DNA from: Drosophila pseudoobscura | Taxonomy: Eukaryota; Arthropoda; Insecta; Diptera; Drosophilidae | NCBI RefSeq assembly: GCF_009870125.1 | Contig: NC_046679.1 | Location: forward strand, 7,812,001 to 7,876,000 | Reading direction: 5' to 3' | DNA length: 64,000 nucleotides | The notes under the pieces: generated by a model | Databases searched by the model: none | Seen by the model: only the letters and a program-made list of their open reading frames with translations | Told to the model about the DNA's origin: nothing | Translations under genes and position numbers: made by a program | Shown: positions 11,860 to 24,400 of the stretch, piece by piece | How positions within the stretch are numbered: the first letter of the stretch is position 1 | Layout: every line of letters starts with the position of its first letter

Positions 11860-12704
11860 TCAGAGGAGCCCGTCACAGGTTTGGGTGGTGTTGCAGGCCA
11901 CTCCTCGATAGCCATCGTAGGCGGCGCGTTCCATCAGCACAATGAGATCGTTGTAGCGGGGCTTCCCTGAGGGTGCCCTGTGAAAAGAACAATAAGTGGA
12001 TGCTTTCCGCGGGATAAATAGTGTGCCACCTTACCCTTCGAACACTTCGATGGCCCCCAGAAGGGCGCGTCCCGCCTTGGCATACTCATAGGCGGCATTG
12101 GGGCAGGCGCAGGCCGCCGCATAGAGACACTCGTCGCGACCGGCTCCCTGGGCGGCCAGGAAGCCCATTATCATGTAGTCATCACCCGATTCCAGGCCCA
12201 AGCCAAAGGCATTGTCACTGCGTCCGGTGGAACGACCATAGCCATGGCCATAGCCACTCCAATGTCCTGCTCCGAGGATGCCAGCAGAAAAGATGAGCAC
12301 CTTCAGCAGTATGATGATGAGCAAATTGGTGAGGTTCAGGCTGAGAACCTAGCAGAGAACAAACCGAGAGATCAGAGAAGGGAAGCTGACAAGATGACGC
12401 CCTGATCACCCACTTGACTGTTGCCCGCCGAGCGGTGGAGAAGCTCCTTGGCCATCTGCATGACCACATGACCGGCGGGGCTGCCAAACATACTCTGGAC
12501 GTGCCGCAGCCAGCTCAGAGGTCTCTCCATCGTCAGCCCAGAACTGGGATTGTACTGGCCTTCGGTGCTGTTTCCTGACACTTCATTATCCATATCCAAG
12601 TCGTATATCTGCAGCTGTCTGCTGGCTGCTTCGCCCAGACCGAGGAAGCAGACTAGGCCCAGCAGCAAGACGGTGATCCGGTAATCCGAGCTTGGTTGCT
12701 GCAT
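11860..12704 (-). CDS. Unrecognised signal-peptide and membrane-segment protein (240 aa)
   Basis: Three exons on the minus strand: 12414-12704, 12035-12348 and 11860-11977, with GT-AG introns of 65 and 57 nt. I do not recognise the family. Visible parts: an N-terminal signal peptide (core VLLLGLVCFLGLG, cleavage near Ala26-Ala27); a polar stretch with one N-glycosylation-like NST; a second hydrophobic segment at residues about 103-124 (LLIIILLKVLIFSAGILGAG); a Gly/Tyr/His-rich patch (SGYGHGYGRS); and a C-terminal Cys-containing region (ECLYAAACACP, later GVACNTTQTC). The spacing of Cys, Ala and Tyr in the C-terminal part looks like an insect-specific secreted or membrane family with a small helical Cys domain. 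A TATA-like GATAAAAG lies about 70 nt upstream of the ATG. It converges on the MCFD2-like gene. Gene reality is well supported; function is unknown. Confidence 0.8.
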
Positions 12705-12739
12705 TTCGAAGATCGCGTGCGTTTACCGACTGCTGTGAT

Positions 12740-12782
12740 TTGTGACTAGTCTGGGCCTGGCCAAGCGCCTGGCTTTTATCCG
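12740..12782 (-). promoter_or_regulatory. Probable TATA-type promoter of the 240-aa protein gene
   Basis: On the minus strand, GATAAAAG at about 12,773-12,780 lies roughly 30 nt before a CA-containing start region near 12,745 and about 70 nt before the ATG at 12,704. Position is typical for a fly TATA promoter; the motif is not a perfect TATAAA. Confidence 0.4.
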
Positions 12783-13159
12783 TCGCCCATCTGCCCAAAC
12801 TGCTGTTCCGCCTTGGCAGGCAGCAGATCGGCTCAGAGCTGAGCTGAGGCTCAGGTGCTGAGATCAGGCAATCATTTGGCAGGCATCGCTGCACCATAAA
12901 AACCGCTTGAGGCGCACAGGCGAGAGTGTTTTTCCTAGTGTCATTAGCCTGAAATTACCCACAGACGTTTTTCCGGCCCAAGGAGTAGTTCACCTTGATT
13001 GTCGCATCGCTTCCAGGAAAAACTGTCTTTGCAAATGTCAATGCTAACGCAATTTGACAGGTAAACGCACGCGAAAATGGTGCGTGGAAATCGTGGAAAT
13101 CGTGGAAATCGTGGGTGGACCGGAGAGTGGAAAACAATTTGTGTCTTTGCTTTTGTATC

Positions 13160-15407
13160 AATCATCAACTCATTTATTTGTTACTTTAATGCTTTTGTTT
13201 TTCCTAGCTGTTGTTGGAATAATTTATTGTATGTGTGTGTGTGTGTATATATAGACTTGCAATAAATTTTGTGAGTGCAACCATTCCATGGCATTGGGTG
13301 CCTGGAATGGGGCATGTTGATCATGGTTTTCATCAATTACAGACAACATATAAATACATATATCTTTGCTATACTTTCACAATAATTCGAGTATTTATTT
13401 GGTATAGTATTTTGCAACAGATTAGAAGTCGTGTAAGTTAGACGCGCTTTATGCTTGAGTATTTCTTTTGAATTTCAATTTTATATATGTATATTTTTCA
13501 GCATTTTCGGCATTTGTTTTGTTATCGTTCGATTATGTACGAGTAGTTATGGGATGGGGTGTATTTGTGGGTTGGTGGGTGTGCCATGATACATATATGT
13601 TTGTCGAATGGATGCCTGTATTTATTTATGTACTGTCTGTTCTACATTTGTCGCTATAAATATATGTATGTACGAGTATGTTTTGTGAATATGTGCCAGT
13701 TCGATTACATATATTATTGATGATGTATACGGTTACGAAAAAGTACATGTAGCCAAAGATTCGCTTATAATTACATATATATATATAATTTGTATAATAT
13801 ATTTATAGATGATAGGATGATATATATGTGTAGAAGGGGGTGGACCGGGGGGAAATCAGTCCCCAATTTACCAACCCAAAACTATAGTTGTTCTTGTAAA
13901 TTTGTTTTTTTTTTAGTTTAAAATGTTCTACTAAAATCGAAGAGAGTTTAACAAATTTCTCGAGCTTACTCTGTGTATAATATATCCTTTAATATATATG
14001 TATGTTTTGTCTAGAAAGATAATTACAACCCAATTGAAATTATGATTTCGATATTCGTCTATTATTTTATCTGTCAACAGAACACGTTTTGTATAATTGT
14101 CTATGGTATAAATAATGCTTTAACATGTGCGTAACAAAAGAACAAACAATCCTTGAAAACAATTTGTAGCTAAATCAAATCGAAGCTATTGTTTCCTTTG
14201 AATATATGTATGTTTAAAATATGACTTCGTTGACTTCATTCATTTAAATATTTTTTTATGTATATTATCTAGATATTCCTCATCTTCAGCTGCTGCTCCC
14301 TGTACCATCTAAGCCCTATATAAATGTAGTTCCTGCTGGTGCCAGTGCATCCTTAGAGATTCGAATATGTTTGGTTCGTTATTGTTGCTGTTTCTAGCTT
14401 AACATTGCTTGTCCCTCCTGGTACATCGTCTCTTCCTCTGTAGCCCTCATCGTCTGGCTATCCTCTGGTAAACATTAACTGCTAATAGATCATAATGATA
14501 ATAATCATAATCGTAATACATATTTGTGGTTGGTTGGTTACCATAATAAACATTTAGTTTGTGTCTGTGTGTGTCTCTGTGTTTGGTATGTAACATTTGC
14601 TCATAGTAATTTCGGAATACATATAGTTCAATAACCGATTTATCCATTAGAATTATAACGCATTGTATTTTAAGAGTATTAGTATTAAACTTTTGCCTTT
14701 CTATCATCATACTCTTGCGCATATTGTCTTTTATGTTTTTAGTTTTTTTGTTTGTTCGATATTATATCATGTCTCATGTTGGTATATTTAACAAATTCAT
14801 TAATATTTCGATTAAAAGTTCTCCCATTAACATGTAATATATACGCTTGATTTAATATGTGTTGTGGGGGGATGGGGGGTATACCATATAATTCAATATT
14901 TGTCTCAATAATATATTTAATATACTATATATACTTTCATGATTTTGGAAAATCTTTCAAAATGTTTTAGGTATGATTTAATTAAATATGTTTATGTTTA
15001 TGCTGCAAAACCAGTCAAGTCATCTTTGCACATACATATAGTACATATATATATATATATATCTATATGGGCTTTGCATTATTGTTGTTGCATTTGGTGG
15101 TTATAATTATAGATTAGTAGTGTACTACAGTGTCTACAGAGCTGCTTCTGCGGCTTCTTCCCTTCTCTTCTTGTATGGCAAATGAATTCTAGGGGTTTAC
15201 AGTAAATATTCAGTAACAAGACACACATTGATAGTTAGATAGTTGAAAGGACAGTAACCCAATGGCTGATGCTGATGCAGTTGTAGGTTTGTTTGTGTAT
15301 GTTTAGTTTCGCTTGAAACCAGGAAACTTCAGAGGCAGAAACAGATCGATTTCCATAGTATAGGTATATAATAGGTGATAGATTTTTTGTTAGAGTGCCC
15401 TTTAGAT
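13160..15407 (-). other. Syn: Probable Synapsin 3' UTR
   Basis: AT-rich sequence downstream of the final Syn stop (15,408-15,410). Minus-strand AATAAA signals are at 13,223-13,228 and 13,173-13,178, so a 3' UTR of about 2.2 kb is likely. No coding region is seen. A 9-bp tandem repeat (CGTGGAAAT, three copies) is at about 13,083-13,112, just beyond these signals. Confidence 0.45.
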
Positions 15408-18400
15408 TCACTTCAAATCTATTTCATCATCATCTTCGCGGGCGGCACTCCAGCGCCTGGTGGCCGATCCCATGCTGCTCACACTGCCCGTATCGCTGAA
15501 GTCACTGAAGGCTGCATTCTGTATGCCCTCGTAGATCTTATAGCCGCTCGATCCAGAGCCAGCACCCACTCCGCTGGAGCTCATGCTCATGCTCTTGGCC
15601 GCGCCGAAACGATCCGTCTTGTAGTTCGAAGGAGGTCCTCCGAAAATCATGTCCGCATCAGAGATGGAGCCGGCGGCCCTGGTGAACTTGCCATTGCTGC
15701 TGGTCTTGGGATCGCCGAATATAATGTCCAGATCCGACGACTTGGAGGCTGCAAGAATCGATAGGGCAGATTAGTGAAACAGTCTACGGGGTTCTTGGGG
15801 TTTCGAGGTGCACATCAATTTGGCGGTGGGTGCAGTCTTGAGCACTTATCTTTAGGCACTACGTGAGCCAATCGCTTTACATAATTCTAGATACGAACTT
15901 GATTCGGGTGAATGGAGAATGAGCGTAGAATGAGTGTTACCAAAACAAATCTTATGAATGAGAGATGTGTGACCGAATGGGTATGAGAATGACACTGCCC
16001 TCAAGGGTAAATAATTTCGATTCTAGGTTTTCGAAGACATCTTTTGATAACACACCCGCACACGAGGGACATACACACATTCGAACAGTAAACTCAAAAT
16101 GGTTGCATTAACTACCAAAAATTTTGTTCAACTAGAAGCTTCGAGTACTCTTGACATTTGTTGTGTTTTGTTGTTTTCTCTTGTTTTGGGTTTCGATGCG
16201 TGCCCAGAAGCCGTACATGAACTCAAGTTATTGCGGTGCACTCTAGCGAGTTGTTGCTGTACGAGTACTGTACTGTTACCTGTCGGTAGTTGTTGTTGTC
16301 TGCTGTTGTTCTGTGTGCGTGTGCGTGTCGTGAGTGTGTGTTTGGGTGCGTGCAGGCAAGCGATAGCAGCACTGGGCGAGAGAGAGACTTACAAACACTG
16401 GGGCCGGCTCGCAGGTCGTATACGTAATATTTGGCTTACACTCTGAGAGAGAGAGTTGGCGTACTAGGAAAATCAAAACAGTTAGGCTAACAACCACCAA
16501 CACATACAAATCAAAAACAAAACCAAAAAAAAACACCTATTTGTCTGCTTTGGTTTTCGTCGCTTTTTGGCTACCGGCTGCCTACATGGCTAAGAGTACT
16601 TATGTTAGTTGGTCTCTAAATGTACTATAGCGTACGATTATGTGGGTTTATACCTATATGGGGTGTAGCTGATTAGTACGATAATGAGATTAAATGACAT
16701 GAGCGCATATGTAGGTAAGATATAGATATGAGAGTATAGTTATTTGCAGGACCAATGTCTGGATCTAGGTCTTGCGCAGCGTTAGGCTGACGAGGAGGAC
16801 GCCCACGGCTAGATAATTACCATTGCTCTCGGAGCGCGTGTACGAGGGTCTGGTGTACGAGGGCAGATCGCTGGGATTGTTGTACTCCGCCTGCGAGGCA
16901 ATCGAGTTTGAGTCGTAGCCGGACGTGTCCCCCGGCAGTGCTGTGGTGGTCACCGCCGCCGGTGCACTGTAGACGCTGGCCGAACGGATCCCAATGGCCG
17001 AGCGCCAATCGTTGGTGGTGGCCGAGGTGGTCATCGGTCCCACTGCAGTGGAAGGAGCTATTGCTCCGGCTCCCGCCACTATTCCAGCGCTATTGCTGAT
17101 GCTGGTGATGGCCGTGATGCCGCTGGCCTCGCCGGCGCCCGTGGCCGTGGCCGCCGTGTTTGTGGTGTTCGTGTCCATGCGCGTGATCGTCTCGATGGAG
17201 GTGGAGCTGCCGTAGTTGCCGTAGCTGGTCTTGTCCTTGCTGAGGGTGCTGCTGAAGCTGTTGCGATACCCACTGGAGCTGTTGGCATTGCTGTGGACCG
17301 TGGCGGCCACGGTGGGTGGCGGCGGTGGCGGGCCCGAGGGTGGGGGCGGCGACTTGATGCCGTTGCCATTGCGATTGATGCGCGACGAGATCGATGACGA
17401 TGAGATCGACGAGGAGGATGAGGTGGTGTTGTTCGAGCCGGCGCCAGCGATGCTGGCCACGCTCGATGACTTGTGCGGCTCCTTGTCGAAGGGATTGACC
17501 CGTTCCTGTGGCTCAAAGTTGGTCACCGGCTTATAGCCGCCGGCGGCTTTATCTGTACTTGTATCCGTAGTTATGTTGACGCTATCCGAAACGCTGCTGC
17601 CGGGCTGGACGGCTGAGCTGGCCGCTGATGGCTCCTCCAGCGGACGGCTGGGCTGTGTGGAGATCACCTCCGTGCCGTTGCCGTTGCCGTTGCCAGACTT
17701 GCCGCCCGAGGCGAACGAGAACTGCTTGCCCAGGAAGGAGCCGCTGAAGCCGCTGCCTCCGCTGCTCCCTGGCCCGGCACTGGTGGGCACACTGCCCAGG
17801 CCGCTGCTTGTCTCGCTCGCCGTTCTGCCGCGCTTCTTATTAGCGATTTCCTACATGTCGCCAAATATCCCCGCGAACGTCTTCCTCAGGTTCTTCATCG
17901 TGTCCTCCGCATCCTCCACCACGGAGCTCTGGGTCTGCGGAGGACGTTGTCCCACCCTGGACACCGACGAGATGCTCGATGCCTGCGATGTCTGCGAGTC
18001 GCGTCGCACTCCTCCCACAGTGCTCGGCCCCGACGAGGACGGCTCCTCCGGCAGCTCCGATATGCTGCTGCGGCTGCTCAGCCGTCCAATGGATCCCACC
18101 GCTGGCGAGGTGCGCTCGGGTATGGGCGGTGGTCCGCCCATGGGCGCTGGCCGGGGTCCGGCTGGAAGTGGCGGTGTTGGGGCCATGCCATCGTCTGTGG
18201 GGCTCTCGGCCCGCGAGGACACCGACGAGCGGGAGGGGAGCCTGCCCGGTCCTGTCTGAGCCATGCTGGGCCGGCAAACGTTCTACGGGAGAGAAGGAGT
18301 TTGCTAAAGAGGCTCTGTGGAGGCGGAAAAGGGCTGTGCGCCACCCACCTGCATGCGGCCCGACACCAGGTCGGCTATCTGCCTGCGGTCATCCTCCTGA

Positions 18401-21400
18401 CTGTCGCCGATGAGCGCAAATGTGCTGTCACAGGCACTGATGATGTACTCGCGTCCGTCTTTGGCCACGACCACGGAAAGACCACACACTTCCATGCCGC
18501 CAAAGAGCTCCGATATCTGTAAGTGATCCAATTGCATTAGTGATTAGAATTCCTGCCTGCGACTGAGTCATGCTCCCAAAATGTGGTTTCGATTTCATGC
18601 CCCAGACCAGCAGAGGCAGGGTCCAGAGGCTGCTGTCGCTGCTGTTCTGTGTTCTGCGTGGGCTTCCGCAGTTGGTTTTAATTACACAGTTTGTTTTGAT
18701 TAAAACTGCTGCTGACTTGCCTAGAAAACTCATATCGACGTCGTCATCATCGGCCCGGCCCACCCACATATAACCCTAAAACACTTCCCGCATGGGGCTG
18801 GGTTGTGCAACAAAATGGCATTAATTAATGCTCATATGCAGTGCCGGAAAGCGAATGAATCAGCCTTCGCTCCAAGGAAGCGCCGCTGAGCCATCTATGG
18901 GTATTGGATTTTGATGGCATACCTCAATCGATGGCATTTTCATGTACGAGCAGATACATAAATACCTCATCAAGCAATCGGATTGTTCAATTCCCGTTAC
19001 CTCATAGCCCACACACACACACAGACAGACAGACAGTCAGTGTTTGCGGCTAAAACCGTTTCAACTGTCTTGCGATTTGCATATTCATGAGCTCTAATTA
19101 AAGCGGCGCCGACACTCGAGGGCACATATAAACAGCCAACGACTGACGTCAGTCAAAGTAGACCCGAATCGTTCTCCTTTGCCACCCACCCACCCCCCGC
19201 TGGGCAAATCAGACCACAGCCGAAATCACAAATTGTGCACCCAAAATGCCGCAAATAATTTAAAGCGATTTGCCCCGACCCCAGCCTCTGCATCAGCCAT
19301 ATTGATTGGCAAAATTTGATAAATGTGTGCAAAAGGCTGAGCTGCTGCTTTGGAACTGATTTCCATGGCATGGCCCAGAATTGGAGGCTGTAACGGTAAT
19401 GTGTTCTGGCCTATGGGGCACTGCAAAGGAGCCCAAATGGAGAATACCGACTGGAATGCCCTATATTTGTGTGCTTTAAAGTGGGTTTGACATGTGTTAT
19501 GTGCATCTCTCTTTGGCAGACTTCTTTTAAGGGAAGAACACAGTTCTAGTCTAGGAATTAAGATACTTCCTAGGGGTACAGTACTCCCCCAAAACGGTAG
19601 ATCTACTTCTGTGTAAGTTTGAACTGTCGCAAGTTTAATGAAAGGAGCAGAATATGTCAGGTTTTCATCTGCCCTACAGGTTCTATAAGGGAAGCATCTT
19701 TCTTTTATATAAACAAGTTTTGGGTCGTCGTCTTGCGAGTGAGCCGGGGGGTTCTCCAATATAATTCCTTGTACTTGTAAGCCCTACTCTAGAGTACACC
19801 CAATTCGGTGAGGTAGATCCCCAATTTATTTTACTGTATGATTTAGTATCTCCAGAGATCTGGTTCGATGACTTACCTCATCCACCCAGGTTTTGTACTT
19901 CTCGGTTAAAGTGATTTGCTCCAGCATGGCGGAGCCTTGATTGGTCTTCCAATTGCCGGAGATGGATTTGCGCCTGTTAAAGAGCGAAAGCAAGCAAGCG
20001 TAATAAATTAGCATGCCACAAAAGAGCGTAGATAATTCGATGCCACACAAAGCTGAATTGGGGGAGAGGGAGAGAGCCAGATCTTTGAACTCGTCGCATT
20101 TTCGTTGGCAAACAATGAACTTTTGCCGCTGCACTTGGTAGGATAATTGGCGATTGCATTGCGGCGGCTTTTGTCTGCTGACAGTTGCCGTTGAGCTCAA
20201 GGTCAATTGTCGGTCCAGGCCACAGCAGACCACAGCAGACCACTCGACCCATCTCGATCCGCAACCCATCATCATTGAGGCTTTCAGCATTCGGCATTCA
20301 GCATTCGGCATTGTGTGCGCCGTCTGCGGTTTTGTGGTCATCACTTACATAAATGCCTTGTAGTTGTTGCCAATCTTCTGGATGTGCACGCTGAACTTGG
20401 CATCGATGTAGGGCTCGATGGTGCAATAACAATGCGTTTCGTTGCCGGCACCGCTCACCAGTCCGGCGGCGTCTTGCAGGGCGCTCTGGTTCTCCAGACG
20501 AGCGGTGGCCACTCCGCCATGACAATGTCCGGCCTTCAGCACGCTGGGGAACTTGGTGAATTGGAACTGCAATGAGGAAGAGTTCGAATGCAATCACAAT
20601 TTGTGTCTCGCTCTGTCAGTGATTGTGATTGTGATTGTGATTGGCATTATATAAATTACAATATGCCGATGCGATGCCCAGACCCATACCCGTACCCGTA
20701 CCCGCTTCGATTCGATTCGATTTCTTTTGATTTTATTTGTTGAGGAAATCTGAGGGCGCACGTTCCAAGCTGCTTATTAATCTGTTGGATAAATGCCAAA
20801 TTCATTTGTCTTTCTCGTATTTGTTTTTGCTCGATTTCCGACTCTGAATCTGGCCATGGAAATGGTCTTTCATTGCTCGCAAATTTCCACGAACCGGCCC
20901 TCTCATGCCTTTAACGTTACTCAGGGAAAATTCTTTCAAGTTATTAATGATCAAATTCTGAATTAAATACGAAAGAGAAACTACAAACAAGGCCCTGCCA
21001 GCCATCTATTGAAAAAATTCAACTGTTAATAATTCATCAGAACTGTCCATTGTCCATAATGTATTTGCACACAGATACTGTCTCGAATGTGTATGTAAGT
21101 GTGCACATGTTAATCATCTGACATATTTAAACAGCTGATAAATCATAAATAAACATATGGACTTTCCCTGCTTATAAAATTTAATGACATCAGAAGAGAT
21201 AAACCAAGTAAAAGAGTACTTTCAAGATTCCGACTATAGGATACCCGCTTACCAGATATTTATTTATGGTTCCCCAAGTATAAGATGATCGATCCAGTTG
21301 CTTTTATTATATCCAGATCCTATTCTACAGAACCAAACAAACTCAAGTTATGCATAGAATATTTATGGAATTTGTAGAACAATTTCCTCTGCCTGTTTCT

Positions 21401-24400
21401 TGCATTCACAAGAACTTAACATACCCTTCTACTCTACGCGCAACGGGTATGGCAATGCAATCAAAAAAAAAATAAATAAAGCTGGGAGGAAAACCATAAC
21501 AAACCATGACGCAGAAACTGAAAGAAAGAAGAATTGTCGCAAACGATGAGAGACAATCGCGTTGACAGGAGGGATGGCAGCGAGAGCAAATCACTCAATG
21601 AATATCAGCATAAGAGCGAGATGGGGAGAGAGAGTGAGTGAAGGGAGCCTGGGGAGGGGGCAATCTCGGCCAGACGTCACACCCCCACATAGCAGGCATT
21701 CTTGGAAGCTGCTACGTATTCCGCTCGAGTGGTCGCTGTCTAGAGGTCTACTCTCGAGTTATATCAGCGGGCCTAAAATATGCACTGTGACGCATCCGAT
21801 TCGGGTTGAGAGAGGGAGTGGGAGGGTTATGGTGAGTGAGCGATATATGCATGTACGAGTATGTCTGTGCGTCTCGTAGTCGTATATGAGTATGTGGTGG
21901 CGTTAGCTAGTCGTGTATGCAGATTATGGCAACGTTTTGTAGGCGTACACCATGAAGCATGACCATGCCCACAGCATGGCAGAGCACGTGTGCGCCAGAC
22001 TTACCCTACCCTCTCGAGGAAGTGGAAGTAAGCCGTATCGGTGTGCAAGTATAACTAAATTATTGGTTGATTTGTGGCCTGACAGATGCGCTATTTTGCT
22101 GCGGTTCCTGATGCCGCCGCTCTCACTGTGGCGCCAAGCATATTTCCTATGCCATGCCCGAGAGCATAAACCAGGCCGCTGCACGCAATTAATAAAGCTG
22201 CCAAGGTAAAATAATGCACAGAAATATGCAATCGACTCGGCCTCTTGCCGCTCTCTTTCACTCTCACTCGGTGCTCCTCCGCCGCGGCGTTCCACTCATT
22301 TGCAATGAATTTATTACGCTTTTGATCGCCCGACAGCAGCTTATGCGGGGGACCAGAGAAAAAAAAGCTCAAAAGCGATCGCTATCGCGCTCGTCTTGCT
22401 CTCGTGCTCCATGCTCTCGACGCCCGACTGCGATCTTGAGTGGGATCGGGACTTCGGCCAAGACGAAGCGGTTGGCTTGACGATTCGTTGCTTCGTTGCT
22501 CTCTCTCGGACTTGAGTGGGATTGCGTTTGGTATTTGACTTTACTTTTTCCAATACCAAACGCAATCACAACTGAAAAAGCAGCGCAGCGAAGTGCTCCA
22601 CCGGACAACCGCGCGGGTCCGAGTCCATACACCATACACCATCCACCGTATAAGATCAAGTGCAGTGGCAATTAAACGACGAGTCGTGAGAGTGCCAGTG
22701 AAAATAAATTCCCATTGGGTCAAAGTTGAAGACAAAAGCCCCAAAAGCTACAGTACGTGCAATTTTCCGAGACAAACAAGTTGCTGCTGCTCAAAGGTAA
22801 AAATAATTTAATTTTAGGCATTTTTTTTTGCTTTTCTTTTTTTGTTGGGTTTTATCATGAAGCATTTGGCATTTAGAAGATACAAATTGAAGCTATGCAA
22901 AACGCGCGACAGCGGCGCGACAAACGCGCGTTTTTCTGGCTATTTAAAACGCGAGCGCGGGGAAATGTGGCGACGCGTCGCAGCATCACTGACACAGCGA
23001 CACAGTTTTCCATGCCTCCGACACACACACACACACACACACACGTATCTTTATATTTATTTGCGTTTATTTATAATTTGTTTTTATTTGCCTTCGTCAG
23101 AGTTTTCCCTCCTTCTTGGAGACGGCCGTTCGGCCGCCCGCCTGTCGATTCCTCTTAATAGTTTTTAATGTCGCCAATTTGTAAACAAACTGTGGCCATT
23201 AAAAAATATACATGCGGCTCGTTGTGCAATGTCGTCTGGTCGTAAAGCCCCCCGACTGGAGCTTCCCCGTAGCCGGACACCCACCGTGGCAGTGTTCTTT
23301 TCCAGTTAATTTCAATTTTTTGTGGAAAAATTCATGAAAATATGATTGTGTCGATGAAACTTGACCGGTTATGGAGGATGTGCCTGTGTTATATACATAT
23401 TTACTCGTAGAACCCTTGTAAATGGAATTTGTTGGATGTCAAGGCGAGGCCTCTCTGGCTCTGTTTTGCGTGGGATATTTTCATATTACGCATACGTCAT
23501 GTGTGTTTTGGCATTGGCTTTTTAATGGCTAAAAATACCAGAATTCATAAAATATTTTAGAATTCTACAAATTGTATATGTTTATGACATTTTACTGCAA
23601 AAATACTATCAATTTGAGCCAAAGAATCTTGTCTGTGGCGGAAAGTGCGTGAAAATGCATCTCAAGTGTCTTCCCCTTTCTTTTCTTCGACCCCCACACT
23701 CTTTTCGCATTCACGATTTTTCCTTCATTTGACTTTGCCTTTTATTGCCTTTTGTTTTTCTCGATTTTCTTGGAAATTTTCTTCCTCTGCCCTCCCATCC
23801 CATATACGAGTCTGGTAACAATTTCGTGCGAGTATTGTGCTACATTTTTTGCCTTGTTTTGTTTGCTCTTTTATTGCTCACAAAAGCCGTAACCGCAACA
23901 GCTGTTTGTGTGCCTGTGAATGAAAACGGAACCCGGTTAGTGGGCTAGGTGCTGCTCAGGTGTGAGTAGTGCGAGTATCTCAACGATTCCCAGAATGAAA
24001 ACCCGATCAATGCGCTGGCTGGTGGCAGCTCTACTAAGATTTCGTATCGTATCGTTTCGTTTCGAGGAAAACCCGCAAATGAAAAGTTTTCCTTCGCACA
24101 TCATTCGTTTCGCCCATATTTGGCCGCCGGTGCACTTAAGGCCCCCAAAAAAAGAGTCAGTCAGACATATAACCATATATAGTAGGGCTTCAGATACAGA
24201 TTGTTTATTCCTTCACACTTGCCTGACTCTCGACACACCCACAGACGGCGATGGTTGGGCTTATCCTCCACATGCGACTCATGCGACCATTAATAATTTG
24301 CTTGTGCAACTTTTGCAATTTAATATTATTGTACAATTAAAAAGAAATGCAGGAGACAGTGACAGTCCCCAGCCACAGGCCACAGCAGCGACAAAGAGTC

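Noticed and set aside
16099..16446. 115-codon Cys/Leu-rich plus-strand ORF
   Set aside because: Low-complexity TTG/TGT-rich intron sequence of Syn, not a gene.
16994..17536. Plus-strand ORFs over the Syn readthrough exon
   Set aside because: Shadows of the Ser/Thr/Ala-rich Syn extension.
17573..18259. 228-codon plus-strand ORF
   Set aside because: Antisense of the Synapsin exon 16,821-18,282; GC-rich coding DNA opens the opposite strand.
19226..19759. 177-codon minus-strand ORF in a Syn intron
   Set aside because: No family signature, signal peptide, splice support or promoter; composition is not clearly protein-like.
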